Source: Phormidium tanganyikae FI6-MK23 (lineage in GTDB: Bacteria; Cyanobacteriota; Cyanobacteriia; Leptolyngbyales; Leptolyngbyaceae). Taken from it: a stretch of DNA of 64,000 nt. Every line of letters begins with the position of its first letter. The stretch's first letter is position 1. Position numbers and translations under genes: made by a program. Under the pieces are notes generated by a model. That model saw nothing but the letters and a program-made list of their open reading frames with translations, was not told where the DNA came from and ran no database searches. This document shows, in pieces, positions 6,802 through 14,839 of the stretch. The stretch spans positions 1 to 64,000 of the forward strand of contig JAHHHU010000007.1 of NCBI GenBank assembly GCA_019359175.1. The letters are read 5' to 3'.

Positions 6802-8365
6802 TGCCGTCAATTCCTGCCGAAAGAATTCCGCCTGCATAGCCTGCGCCTTCTCCCGCTGGAAACAAGCCTTGAGTATTCACACTCTGCCCATCTTCCCCGC
6901 GCTTGATCCGAATCGGGGAAGAGGTTCGGGTTTCTACGCCAGTCAGAACCGCATCGGGCATCGCAAACCCTGCGATCTGTTTTTCAAAGGCGGGGAGGGC
7001 TTCGCGGATTGCCGCGATCGCGTACTCTGGCAAGCTAGATCCCAAATCTCCTAAATGCACACCCGGCGCATAGGACGGCAACACACTGCCAAACTCGCGC
7101 GACGGACGATCGGCAATAAAGTCTCCCACTAATTGCCCTGGAGCCTCATAGGTTCTGCCCCCTAACTCAAACGCCCGCATCTCTAACTGTCGCTGCAAGG
7201 CAATCCCCCCTAAAGGACTCCCTGGATAATCTTCGGGCGAAATGCCAACGACAATCCCACTATTGGCATTGCGTTCATTGCGAGAATACTGGCTCATGCC
7301 ATTCGTGACGACATGCCCTGGCTCTGAAGTCGCAGCAACGACTAATCCACCGGGACACATACAGAAGCTATAAACCGATCGCCCATTTTTGGCATGATGC
7401 ACTAACTTATAATCTGCCGCTCCCAATCGTCGATCGCCTGCATATTGTCCGTACCGTGCGCGATCAATCAGGGGCTGCGGATGCTCAACCCGGAACCCGA
7501 TCGAGAACGGTTTCGGCTCAATATAAACGCCTTGATCGAACAACATCTGGAACGTATCGCGGGCGCTGTGTCCAACTGCTAGCACCACATACCGACCTTC
7601 GAGGATTTCTCCGCTGTCTAAGCGAACGCCCTGCACTTGCCGATTCTCGATCAAGACCTCTTCGACTCGACTTTGGAAGCGAATCTCACCGCCCAAAGAT
7701 TCGATCGTTGCTCTCATCTTCTCAACGATTCCCACCAGCTTAAATGTCCCAATATGCGGACGGTTCACATACAGGATCTCCGGTGAAGCGCCCGCATTGA
7801 CTAATTCCGTCAACACTTTCCGCCCATAGTGTTGAGGGTCGCGAACCTGGCTGTAGAGTTTGCCATCGGAGAAAGTTCCTGCTCCGCCTTCGCCAAACTG
7901 GGCATTCGATTCTGGATTAAAGTCGGCTCTCTTTTTCCAAAAGCCAAACGTATCTGCCGTGCGATCGCGGACTTGTTTCCCCCGCTCTAGCAGAATCGGG
8001 CGAAATCCCATCCGCGCCAGCATCAGTCCCGTAAACAGCCCACAGGGACCCGTGCCAATCACGATCGGGCGCTCTGTAAATCCTTTCGGAGCTTGAGCCA
8101 CGGGACGATAGCTCATATCCGGTGTCTCTTTCACCCGCGAATCTTTCTTAAACCGTTGCAGCACCCGTTTTTCTTGCTTTGTTTCTACGTCCAGAATATA
8201 GACCGCAGTAATCTTCTCCCCTCGATTGCGGGCATCATAGCTGCGCTTAAAAATGGAATACCCAACCAATTCTTCCGCTGTAAGGTGCAGCATATCGAGA
8301 ATGGCGCTTTCAATTTCCGCTTCAGTATGATCTAACGGGAGCTTTATTTCACTAAGTCGCAGCAT
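6758..8365 (-). CDS. FAD-dependent dehydrogenase, COG2509 type
   Basis: A 535-residue flavoprotein. A small N-terminal alpha/beta domain (about residues 1-95) precedes the dinucleotide-binding motif VIGTGPCGLFTGLMLA at about 102; the FAD-contacting ERGKQVRDR follows, then FGEGGAGTFSDGKLYS, and AGEGAGYAGGILSAGIDG near the C-terminus closes the flavin site. This is the architecture of the uncharacterised but widely conserved FAD-dependent dehydrogenases of COG2509; physiological substrate unknown. The start is the ATG at 8365 (MLRLSEIKLPLDH). It overlaps the convergent HNH gene by 44 bases. Confidence 0.9.
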   Translation of the reverse strand: MLRLSEIKLPLDHTEAEIESAILDMLHLTAEELVGYSIFKRSYDARNRGEKITAVYILDVETKQEKRVLQRFKKDSRVKETPDMSYRPVAQAPKGFTERPIVIGTGPCGLFTGLMLARMGFRPILLERGKQVRDRTADTFGFWKKRADFNPESNAQFGEGGAGTFSDGKLYSQVRDPQHYGRKVLTELVNAGASPEILYVNRPHIGTFKLVGIVEKMRATIESLGGEIRFQSRVEEVLIENRQVQGVRLDSGEILEGRYVVLAVGHSARDTFQMLFDQGVYIEPKPFSIGFRVEHPQPLIDRARYGQYAGDRRLGAADYKLVHHAKNGRSVYSFCMCPGGLVVAATSEPGHVVTNGMSQYSRNERNANSGIVVGISPEDYPGSPLGGIALQRQLEMRAFELGGRTYEAPGQLVGDFIADRPSREFGSVLPSYAPGVHLGDLGSSLPEYAIAAIREALPAFEKQIAGFAMPDAVLTGVETRTSSPIRIKRGEDGQSVNTQGLFPAGEGAGYAGGILSAGIDGIKTAEAVALRMLAT

Positions 8366-8404
8366 AATCTAGAGTCTAACCGACAAAGTTAAGGATAACG
8401 TCTC

Positions 8405-8481
8405 TGCGATACCGACCAACTCCGTTTCGGGAGCGTTGCCTTTGGCACAGCAAAGCTGTTCGCGCACCGTTTAGAAAAAGG
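8405..8481. repeat. Short interspersed cyanobacterial repeat
   Basis: The stretch contains GAGCGTTGCCTTTGGCACAG followed by CAAAGCTGTTCGCGC, with small nested palindromes (GCACAGCAAAGCTGTTCGC). The 13-base word GCCTTTGGCACAG recurs in inverted orientation at about 6223-6235. Such short repeats are common in filamentous cyanobacteria; I infer membership from the partial match only. Confidence 0.4.
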
Positions 8482-8615
8482 TAGATCACTCTGCTATTTC
8501 CATCAACGGTAGTGCCATTTAAGAAAGGACAGAGAAAAATGGGTTAGGACAGACAGTTTACAATTGCAAAGCTTCTGATGATGGTCAATTATTCTTTAGC
8601 CTTTCCAAAATAGGA

Positions 8616-9098
8616 CTACCGGTGTTTGGGCTTGAAGACTTTGAACAGCAAGGGAAAAGTCAACTGCTCCACAATGCCATATGCATTCACTGAGACAATG
8701 CCATTCTCAATCTTACCGATGTTGCCAATGTACTGCCTTGCAATATAGTCAGTGGTATTACCTTTTTTACGGTCTCCGGTTTCATCAATGACTAATGTGA
8801 TTGCTCGTCCGTTTAACTGCTGCAAAATCAGTTCCAATCGCTGTTTTTGCAGTGCAATGGCTGACCAGGGAAATTCAGTCAGACAATGGTGTAGAACTTG
8901 ATCACTTGACAAGCCAACGGCACGAGCAATGGCAGGGAGTGATTTGCGTGGCAAGCCGCTGATCATGCCGAGATGCAAAGATTTGAACGCTTCAAAATTG
9001 CGGACATCGACGAACAAGTCTCGGTAGACCGCGCAATAGTTGTCGATGAAGGTGACGGTGCTGACGGGTGCGCATAGCTCAACCATCGGTTTAGTCAA
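8616..9098 (-). pseudogene. IS701-family transposase, truncated N-terminal part
   Basis: About 160 residues remain of a transposase that is usually over 400. The N-terminal helical region and the first DDE motif are readable: AITLVIDETGDRKKGN (first catalytic Asp) and YIARQYIGNIGKIENGIVSV. The frame stops after LLFKVFKPKHR, so the second Asp and the Glu are missing. I see no continuation downstream. The start is a TTG at 9098 or ATG at 9086. It is a dead relic that cannot transpose. Confidence 0.85.
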
Positions 9099-9393
9099 TA
9101 TTTCAAGAACTATCTAGAGTGATGAAAGAGGGATATACTGATGCGGGGGATGTAAGGTTAACCTTCCCATGAATCTTTGGGAACTCTGGAACCTGTATTA
9201 ACCAACGCCTAATCTGCACATCCATGAAATTACCGAAATCTGGAAAAGATTCGCTTACGAGTACAAGCAGCATTCAGGAAAGTGCATGAACGGATCTGTT
9301 CTAGGGGATGGTGAGAAATTAGCTCGACGCTCCGATCGAGGTGGCAATTATCAGAAGCCTTGGGATTATAGACACAGCAAATAGAGCCCTTCG

Positions 9394-10788
9394 TTAACGA
9401 ATCCGTTTAGCAGGAATATTTTGTCCAGATTGGTGCAGAATCAATTGATTCACTTGTCCCTGTTGATCCTTGACAAACGTAATCTGGGCATCGACTTCCT
9501 TGATGAAAAAATTGGTTTCTAATTCGGGGAATAATTCTACGATTCGTTGACCCGTTGCCTGAGCAAAGAGACGATCTCCTGCTTTGGTGATCGTCAGAGT
9601 GAAACTGGGAGATAGTTCATAACGACCGACATAAGCCTCATAAAATTTAGGATTTAATGCAATGACTTTTCGCTCTTTGGGTGGTTCATGTTTCTCTAAA
9701 GGAAACTGCTTCTTCAGTAAATGCAGCCCGATATCATCGATGCTATTGCTGGAATTCGATAAGACCACGACTCCCCATTGCTTCTTTCTGTCGAAGCCGA
9801 TAAAACTGTGATAACCCCCTGTCTGTCCGCTGTGCCAAACAATTTCTGTCCCATATTTTTGATATAGATGCCAGCCTAGCCCAATGCCTAAATCTGATGC
9901 GCCCGTTTGACGTTGGATGTTCTGTGTTCTCTGCATCGCAGGGAATAAAGTGGATTGAGTTAAGCCCAAGTTTGCTGCTAGGAAGTTTAAGAGATCATGG
10001 GTCGTAGAACGTAATGCGCCTGCACCCGACAGGGTAGGAATATCCCAATTTTTAACAGGCTTACCGATCTCATTGTGTCCTGTCGCGAGGCGCGATCGCA
10101 TCTCCGATGATAACTGAATCTTAGTACTTCTCATTTGTAACGGTTGAGTGATTCGCGTTGTTACTAGCGTTTCATAATCCATTCCAGATTTCAAATTAAG
10201 AATATGTCCGAGCAATCCAAATCCCAGGTTTGAGTATTCGTACTTTGTGCTGATCTCTCTGGTTAATTGATAGCTAGACAAGAATTCATATAATTGCTCG
10301 ATCGTGTAATTTGCATAGGGATTCTCGATGTCTTTTGAATTCAAATTATCCGGCAGTCTAGGTAATCCTGATGTGTGCGTTGCCAAATCAATTAGCGTGA
10401 TCTCTTTCCCATTACGATGAGGAACTTTAACGGATTTTGGTAGAAATTTTGAGATTGGATCATTCAGTTTTACCTCTCCCTGCTTCACGCCATCTGCCAA
10501 CAAGAGAGCGGTAAACACTTTACTAATCGAGCCAATTTCAAAGATTGTATCTCCATCCGGTGTACGAAGATCTGACTGAGCCATGCGTCCATAACTGATA
10601 ATTTTGCGTCCTTGGGGATCGATCCATCCAACCACGATTCCGAGGCTCTGCTTTTCTTGGTCAATGCGTTTCTGCAAAATTGCCTGCACTGTCGCATCGG
10701 ACAGATTAGACTCCGAGGTCTTGGCTTGAGCTAAAATCACCATTCCTCCCAGAACTAGAGCCGCTAAGAGTACAGCATGTTTGAGCAT
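9394..10788 (-). CDS. Serine hydrolase of the class C beta-lactamase / PBP4* family
   Basis: 464 residues. A signal peptide (MLKHAVLLAALVLGGMVILAQA) sends it to the periplasm. The catalytic SxxK is S87-I-S-K90; the YxN motif is YSN near residue 185; the third motif is HSG (in WHSGQTGGYHS) near 320. The last 100 residues form a separate beta domain of the DUF3471 type (YVGRYELSPSFTLTITKAGDRLFAQ). Members are peptidases, esterases or peptidoglycan-acting enzymes more often than true beta-lactamases. It stands upstream of nothing on its strand; the TMEM175 gene starts separately further right. Confidence 0.9.
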   Translation of the reverse strand: MLKHAVLLAALVLGGMVILAQAKTSESNLSDATVQAILQKRIDQEKQSLGIVVGWIDPQGRKIISYGRMAQSDLRTPDGDTIFEIGSISKVFTALLLADGVKQGEVKLNDPISKFLPKSVKVPHRNGKEITLIDLATHTSGLPRLPDNLNSKDIENPYANYTIEQLYEFLSSYQLTREISTKYEYSNLGFGLLGHILNLKSGMDYETLVTTRITQPLQMRSTKIQLSSEMRSRLATGHNEIGKPVKNWDIPTLSGAGALRSTTHDLLNFLAANLGLTQSTLFPAMQRTQNIQRQTGASDLGIGLGWHLYQKYGTEIVWHSGQTGGYHSFIGFDRKKQWGVVVLSNSSNSIDDIGLHLLKKQFPLEKHEPPKERKVIALNPKFYEAYVGRYELSPSFTLTITKAGDRLFAQATGQRIVELFPELETNFFIKEVDAQITFVKDQQGQVNQLILHQSGQNIPAKRIR

Positions 10789-10839
10789 AGGTCATCTTCC
10801 AAATTCAACTTTGCCAGAAAATCGTTAAATGCCTTGACT

Positions 10840-11412
10840 TCATGGAGTCAGCTTCTTCTCAATGCGGCGATCAGGGACAAGCCACATCACTGCAACTAAA
10901 ACGTATAGTCCGCAGGCGATTAGCGGATTCATCAGGGCGAACGAAATTGCGATCGCGTAAATCAAGAGCGAGACTTTGCCTTTGAAATCTCGACCCATTG
11001 CGATCGCTAATGTGGAATCTTGACCGTGGGAGGCAATCAGAACGCGAGTCAGGATGAAGTAAGCGATCGCATTGAGTAGAAGAATCGCACCATAACAAGC
11101 AACCGGGACAGGGGCGAAGTTCTCTCCCATCCAGCTTGTGACGAAGGGAATAAGCGACAACCAAAACAGCAAATGCAGATTTGCCCAAAGGATACGACCA
11201 TTCACCTGTCGTACCGCTTGAAGCAAGTGATGGTGGTTATTCCAGTAGATGCCGAGATAAATAAAGCTCAGCACATAGCTCAGAAAGACCGGAATCAGAG
11301 GGCGCAGGGCGGCGAAGTCGGTTCCATGCGGCGTTTTGAGTTCCAACACCATAATCGTAATCAGGATGGCTATCACCCCATCGCTAAAGGCTTCTAATCT
11401 TCCTTTTCCCAT
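10840..11412 (-). CDS. TMEM175 family potassium channel (DUF1211)
   Basis: About 190 residues and six predicted membrane helices. The signature RLEAFSDGVIAI (RxxxFSDG) is at the very start of helix 1, as in prokaryotic TMEM175 channels, which assemble as tetramers and conduct potassium (family knowledge). The ATG at 11412 (MGKGRLEAF) is preferred to the one at 11421 because AGGAG lies ten bases before it but only one base before the upstream ATG. The two-gene neighbourhood offers no functional clue. Confidence 0.88.
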   Translation of the reverse strand: MGKGRLEAFSDGVIAILITIMVLELKTPHGTDFAALRPLIPVFLSYVLSFIYLGIYWNNHHHLLQAVRQVNGRILWANLHLLFWLSLIPFVTSWMGENFAPVPVACYGAILLLNAIAYFILTRVLIASHGQDSTLAIAMGRDFKGKVSLLIYAIAISFALMNPLIACGLYVLVAVMWLVPDRRIEKKLTP

Positions 11413-11623
11413 CGATGACATACTCCTGCTGAATTCAGGGCGACGCGCTTCTTGAATCTTACTTTATGGCACAATCAGAACCCGATTACTGTGCAAGGTG
11501 CAAAAACTCTCGAATCGATTGTGCGATCGCATTGGTTTGTTTCAATTGATTCGAGCAATCTTGAGTCATAAAATATGCTCAACTTAAGTTTGGAGGAGGT
11601 AAACGTTACCTGTTCGATCCGAA

Positions 11624-12268
11624 GTGCAGTTGATTCGAGTTCGTGACGGTGCAGCAGTGCCAGCATTGTTGCTACCTCTCTCAACAGCGCACATTAATGA
11701 TTTTAGAACCTTTTGGAGACCGCGCCTCAGAACTTTAGAAGATGAAGATCAATACTGGGATTGGGAGCAAAAGCAGAGAATCTATTTGTCAGGTGATGAA
11801 GGGATATTTGAGGGATATGTGATCGAGTGTGAGCAAATGACCCAAGGATTAATGCTTCTCCAGACTCAGGGGCATCGCTCTCAGGTAGAGCCAGACCGAC
11901 TGCTAGTGTATCACTCCTTAGCAACTGCTCCCTGGAACCGCGTTACGGCTCCTGATCCCAATGGTTTTCGAGCCGTTGGACGGGTTCTGTTGAAGTTTGC
12001 CCGATTTCGGAGTGAAGAACTGGGCTCGTTCCAAATTCGCCATCCGCCTCATCAACGACTCAACCGAATCGAGGTCAGTACGATCGAGATATTATGCCAA
12101 TGCCTCTCGAACAATTTCGCTCTCACTCTTACCAGTTTCCTGAGTGCTGCCCTCTATTCGATCTTTCCAAGGATGAGGAACCCTTGCGCCGACCATCGGC
12201 TGTTGACCTTTTCCCATCGTGCTACTAATGATTTGATACGTTTTCTGATGGATGCAACGATGGAATGA
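11624..12268 (+). pseudogene. GNAT-like acetyltransferase gene with lost 3' end
   Basis: Residues 1-134 look like a cyanobacterial protein with a GNAT-type N-terminal half (AVPALLLPLSTAHINDF, IYLSGDEGIFEGYVIECE, LVYHSLATAPWNR, VGRVLLKFARFRSEELG). After about 12025 the frame runs antisense through the ribbon-helix-helix remnant, so the remaining 80 residues (from SFQIRHPPHQ) are not homologous sequence, and the acetyl-CoA binding end is absent. The start is a GTG at 11624; a GGAGGAGG at 11592 is too far away to be certain. Probably inactive. Confidence 0.55.
12036..12217 (-). pseudogene. Ribbon-helix-helix (CopG-like) protein with in-frame stop
   Basis: From ATG at 12217 the frame reads MGKGQQPMVGARVPHPW, then KSESEIVREALA and TAA. 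The same frame continues after the stop as YLDRTDLDSVESLM, the expected continuation of an RHH protein after REALAQYL. A single change of CAA to TAA would explain it. The helical tail is then lost where the truncated GNAT gene begins (about 12025). An RHH fold would bind DNA as a dimer, often as antitoxin. Confidence 0.65.
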
Positions 12269-12497
12269 AATAGGGATAGAAGCGCGGTTGTCGAGGATTG
12301 CGGTAATTTTTGCGATCGCGCTCAACTCCCTGCCGATTAAAAATCACCAGCTCACAGCGCTGATTAATAGCGAGATTCCGTCCGTACTTGATCGCTTCTC
12401 CCTGGGTGTCAAAGATGGCAGTAACGCGATTGCTCCCTTCTTTCTTTACCGCCCACCCTTCAGGATGAGGAACAATATGTTGATGTCGTTTTGGCAT
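12225..12497 (-). CDS. DUF2188 domain protein
   Basis: A 90-residue protein with a complete DUF2188 domain: HIVPHPEGWAVKKEGSNRV at residues 7-25 and the helix/strand GEAIKYGRNLAINQRCELVI at about 33-52, then NRQGVERDRKNYRNP. DUF2188 is a small double-psi-like domain of unknown role. The usual C-terminal GNDPFPPK-like end is missing, replaced by 20 residues without similarity. It lies just upstream of the broken RHH gene on the same strand, as commonly seen in small mobile gene sets. Confidence 0.75.
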   Translation of the reverse strand: MPKRHQHIVPHPEGWAVKKEGSNRVTAIFDTQGEAIKYGRNLAINQRCELVIFNRQGVERDRKNYRNPRQPRFYPYFIPSLHPSENVSNH

Positions 12498-12842
12498 AGT
12501 TGAACAACCGAATTGCTATCACTGATAACTGAGCTAACTTGCTGAGAATAGGATGCCCACGATCGAGAAGTGAGTCGCGATCGATAACCGAGCTAACCAA
12601 GTTGACCCTTACACATCGGTCGCAACAGGATAGAGGTCATTCTCAATAGAAGGCTAATTTTTTGAGTGAATTCTTGTCTGATCGCAAAATCGCCCAAATC
12701 TCTCATATTTGAAGATCAGATATCGTTGACGAATTTGTGATCAAAATCACAGCATTCGCGGAAAGAGATCGCGAGAGATAGCTAGGGGCACAGAGTAAGC
12801 TAAAGAAAATGATTTAGCGCTATCCTTTGCGACCTCGAAGCC
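12498..12842. other. Regulatory gap between DUF2188 and cpdA genes
   Basis: This 345-base gap separates divergent genes. It holds near-identical copies of the word CGATAACCGAGCTAAC (around 12523 and 12580, with one or two differences) and the CRP-type operator at 12736-12751. No coding frame is apparent. Confidence 0.5.
12736..12751. promoter_or_regulatory. CRP-type cAMP receptor binding site
   Basis: TGTGATCAAAATCACA is a perfect TGTGA-N6-TCACA palindrome, the consensus of bacterial CRP and close to the SyCRP1 site described in Synechocystis. Its centre lies about 100-105 bases before the cpdA start codon. A class I arrangement (centre near -61.5) would place the transcription start at about 12805, with TAAGCT at 12796-12801 as the -10 region. 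Confidence 0.7.
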
Positions 12843-12848
12843 GTGCAC

Positions 12849-13637
12849 ATGATTTCGTCACCCCTCCGAATTGCCCAGATTACTGATTTGCACTTGTTTG
12901 CCCAATCCGAGCAGTGCTTATTAGGAATGCCGACTTTGCGATCGCTAAATGCACTGGTCGAGCAATTGCAGCAGCTTTATCCGCAGCCTGATCTATTGCT
13001 GCTCACCGGAGATTTGTCGCAGGATGGAACGATCGAATCTTACGAGCGCTTACAAATGTTACTCAGTCCGCTGAAAATTCCGATCTACTGGCTCCCTGGA
13101 AATCATGATTGTGTTGAAGCGATGGAGCGCTCGCTGACTCGGTTCTATCTAGACAAAGCTTTCGAGCGGGGTGGATGGCGCTTTTTGTTACTGAACTCTC
13201 AAGATCCCGGCTGCGTTCACGGGCGATTGTCGATCGAAAGTTTGAACTGGCTCGATCGCCAGTTAAGCCAAAACCTTAACATTCCGACAGTCGTTTCGCT
13301 GCATCATCCACCGTTTGCTGTGAATTCGACTTGGCTCGATACGAGTATTTTGCAGAACAGTACGGAACTTTTGGAAGTTCTCGATCAACATACTCAAGCG
13401 AAGCTAGTAGTCTTCGGGCACATTCATCAGGAATTTCAGCAGCAGCGGGGCAGTGTAACGTTTTTGGGAACGCCCTCGACTTATATTCAGTTTGCGCGTG
13501 AGAGTGACGATTTTGCTTTAGGACAAGAGCCGCCTGGATTTCGATTGATTCAGCTCTATTCAGATGGAACCTGGGAATCGCAAATCAAGCGTGTAGAATT
13601 CAGGTACGCGCTTGATTTGGCGGCTACTGGCTATTAA
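12849..13637 (+). CDS. cpdA: 3',5'-cyclic AMP phosphodiesterase CpdA
   Basis: About 262 residues, a class III calcineurin-like phosphoesterase that hydrolyses cAMP to 5'-AMP in the cytosol using a di-metal centre. Motifs in order: DLHL (ITDLHLF, first Asp/His), GDLSQDG (metal-bridging Asp), GNHD (WLPGNHDC), SLHHPPF, and GHIHQEF at about 196. The spacing matches CpdA rather than Icc-unrelated phosphatases. The start is ATG at 12849 or GTG at 12843; neither has a strong ribosome site. The CRP-type operator upstream suggests feedback by the cAMP receptor on its own ligand's breakdown (inference). The 3' end overlaps the convergent META gene by 78 bases. Confidence 0.88.
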   Translation: MISSPLRIAQITDLHLFAQSEQCLLGMPTLRSLNALVEQLQQLYPQPDLLLLTGDLSQDGTIESYERLQMLLSPLKIPIYWLPGNHDCVEAMERSLTRFYLDKAFERGGWRFLLLNSQDPGCVHGRLSIESLNWLDRQLSQNLNIPTVVSLHHPPFAVNSTWLDTSILQNSTELLEVLDQHTQAKLVVFGHIHQEFQQQRGSVTFLGTPSTYIQFARESDDFALGQEPPGFRLIQLYSDGTWESQIKRVEFRYALDLAATGY

Positions 13638-14198
13638 ACGAATCTTGCTACCGAGGGGTTTAACTTCTTCAGTCATTCGCGTAAATTTCAGCGGTTGACT
13701 AGAATCCTCGCTATCAATCAACAAGAACGCTCCTTCTAATCGAATCCGCTGCGATCGCTCTAATGCCTGAAAATAGCGAGCCTCTTGATTCATGACGGCA
13801 GGAGAACACACTTTTTTCGTTGCACCAATCGCACCAACCGTAAAAGTCATTTCAGATTCGCTGCTCTCCTGACTTTGAAATGCGGCAAAATATCGATTGC
13901 ACCCGCCTTGTCCAGTGAGGCGATTTGAGTCGTTAAATCGGATTGTAGTTTGTACTCGATCGACAACTCCCGTTCCGCCCAGATCTTCGAGCGACCATTC
14001 TGTATTGAGCAATTGCTGATGCATTTCGGTGGATTGGGTCTTGTTTTGTTCGTTGCACCAAGCTTGTTTTTCGGGACTCCAGACTTCGCGGGTGAGACAA
14101 TTGTATTTAGGTGACTGGGCAATGGTTCTGTTTGATACTGACAGAATGGACAGCAGGCTTAAGCTTGATAAGACTAAAGTGATCAGTGTTTTCTTCAT
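13560..14198 (-). CDS. Secreted META (HslJ-like) domain protein
   Basis: 212 residues with an N-terminal signal peptide (MKKTLITLVLSSLSLLSILS..IAQS). After a Cys-containing spacer, residues about 62-165 form a META domain: LLNTEWSLEDLGG, TIRFNDSNRLTGQGGCNRYFAAF, then GAIGATKKVCSPAVMNQE and FLLIDSED. META/HslJ proteins are linked to heat and antibiotic tolerance in other bacteria. The last 50 residues (after LKFTRM) run antisense to cpdA and may be an unselected extension. Its own promoter must lie in 14199-14290. Confidence 0.85.
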   Translation of the reverse strand: MKKTLITLVLSSLSLLSILSVSNRTIAQSPKYNCLTREVWSPEKQAWCNEQNKTQSTEMHQQLLNTEWSLEDLGGTGVVDRVQTTIRFNDSNRLTGQGGCNRYFAAFQSQESSESEMTFTVGAIGATKKVCSPAVMNQEARYFQALERSQRIRLEGAFLLIDSEDSSQPLKFTRMTEEVKPLGSKIRLIASSRQIKRVPEFYTLDLRFPGSI

Positions 14199-14290
14199 TT
14201 CTAAGGAATTTCAAGCATCGCAGGTAACTTAATTTATCCTGCCAGATTGTTAAACCTAGAACACTTCTGTTTCAAAAAATGATTCAATCG

Positions 14291-14767
14291 TTAAATCGAT
14301 TCAGGGTTGAAATCAATCAGTTCGCGAGTGGCATAAGTTCCGACCGGACTCCAGAGCAAATAAGGCACAAGTAACAATGCTGCTAGGGCAGAAATCGGAA
14401 AGACTGCGATCGCTAAAATAAGCCCCAGAACTCCCCCCAAGCCACCAATCACTGTTCCGATCGCGAGACTGCGAAGCCTCAACGTGACTGGAATATATGC
14501 CACCGTGACAATTTCAACTAGCAAATAATATCCCATAAGCAACCAGGTTTTGAGGCTACCGGGATCTTCTCGCCAGACTAATAGTGCAGAAATCGCACCA
14601 CAGGTAAAAATCACTGTCCAAATCACCGGGATCACAGGTTCAACGATCGCTAACCAACGCGGAAGATTGAGCCGTTTTACCCAGCGAATATCTTCTTTGG
14701 GTCGAATCAAAAAACTTCCTAGCGCGACTAATACAGTCACGATCGCAATAATCATCCAAGGTTTCAA
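14291..14767 (-). CDS. TspO/MBR family membrane protein
   Basis: 158 residues with five hydrophobic helices. The family is recognised from WVKRLNLPRWLAIVEPVIPVIWTVIF (the conserved loop and helix 2), the polar helix 3 and LLVPYLLWSPVGTYATREL with the conserved Trp and the final NPES. TspO proteins bind tetrapyrroles and other hydrophobic ligands and help in stress acclimation in cyanobacteria (family knowledge). Some hallmark Trp residues of bacterial TspO are not obvious, so this is a diverged member. It is downstream of the APC permease gene on the same strand, separated by 72 bases. Confidence 0.8.
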   Translation of the reverse strand: MKPWMIIAIVTVLVALGSFLIRPKEDIRWVKRLNLPRWLAIVEPVIPVIWTVIFTCGAISALLVWREDPGSLKTWLLMGYYLLVEIVTVAYIPVTLRLRSLAIGTVIGGLGGVLGLILAIAVFPISALAALLLVPYLLWSPVGTYATRELIDFNPESI

Positions 14768-14839
14768 GAGAAAATTCCTAACGCTGCCGTCTCAAAATAA
14801 CGGAAGAGTTACGATCGTGACCTGTATCGATAGATGGAA

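Noticed and set aside
11624-12268. Full-length 214-aa acetyltransferase
   Set aside because: The last 80 residues are read antisense through another gene's remnant and lack the acetyl-CoA motif.
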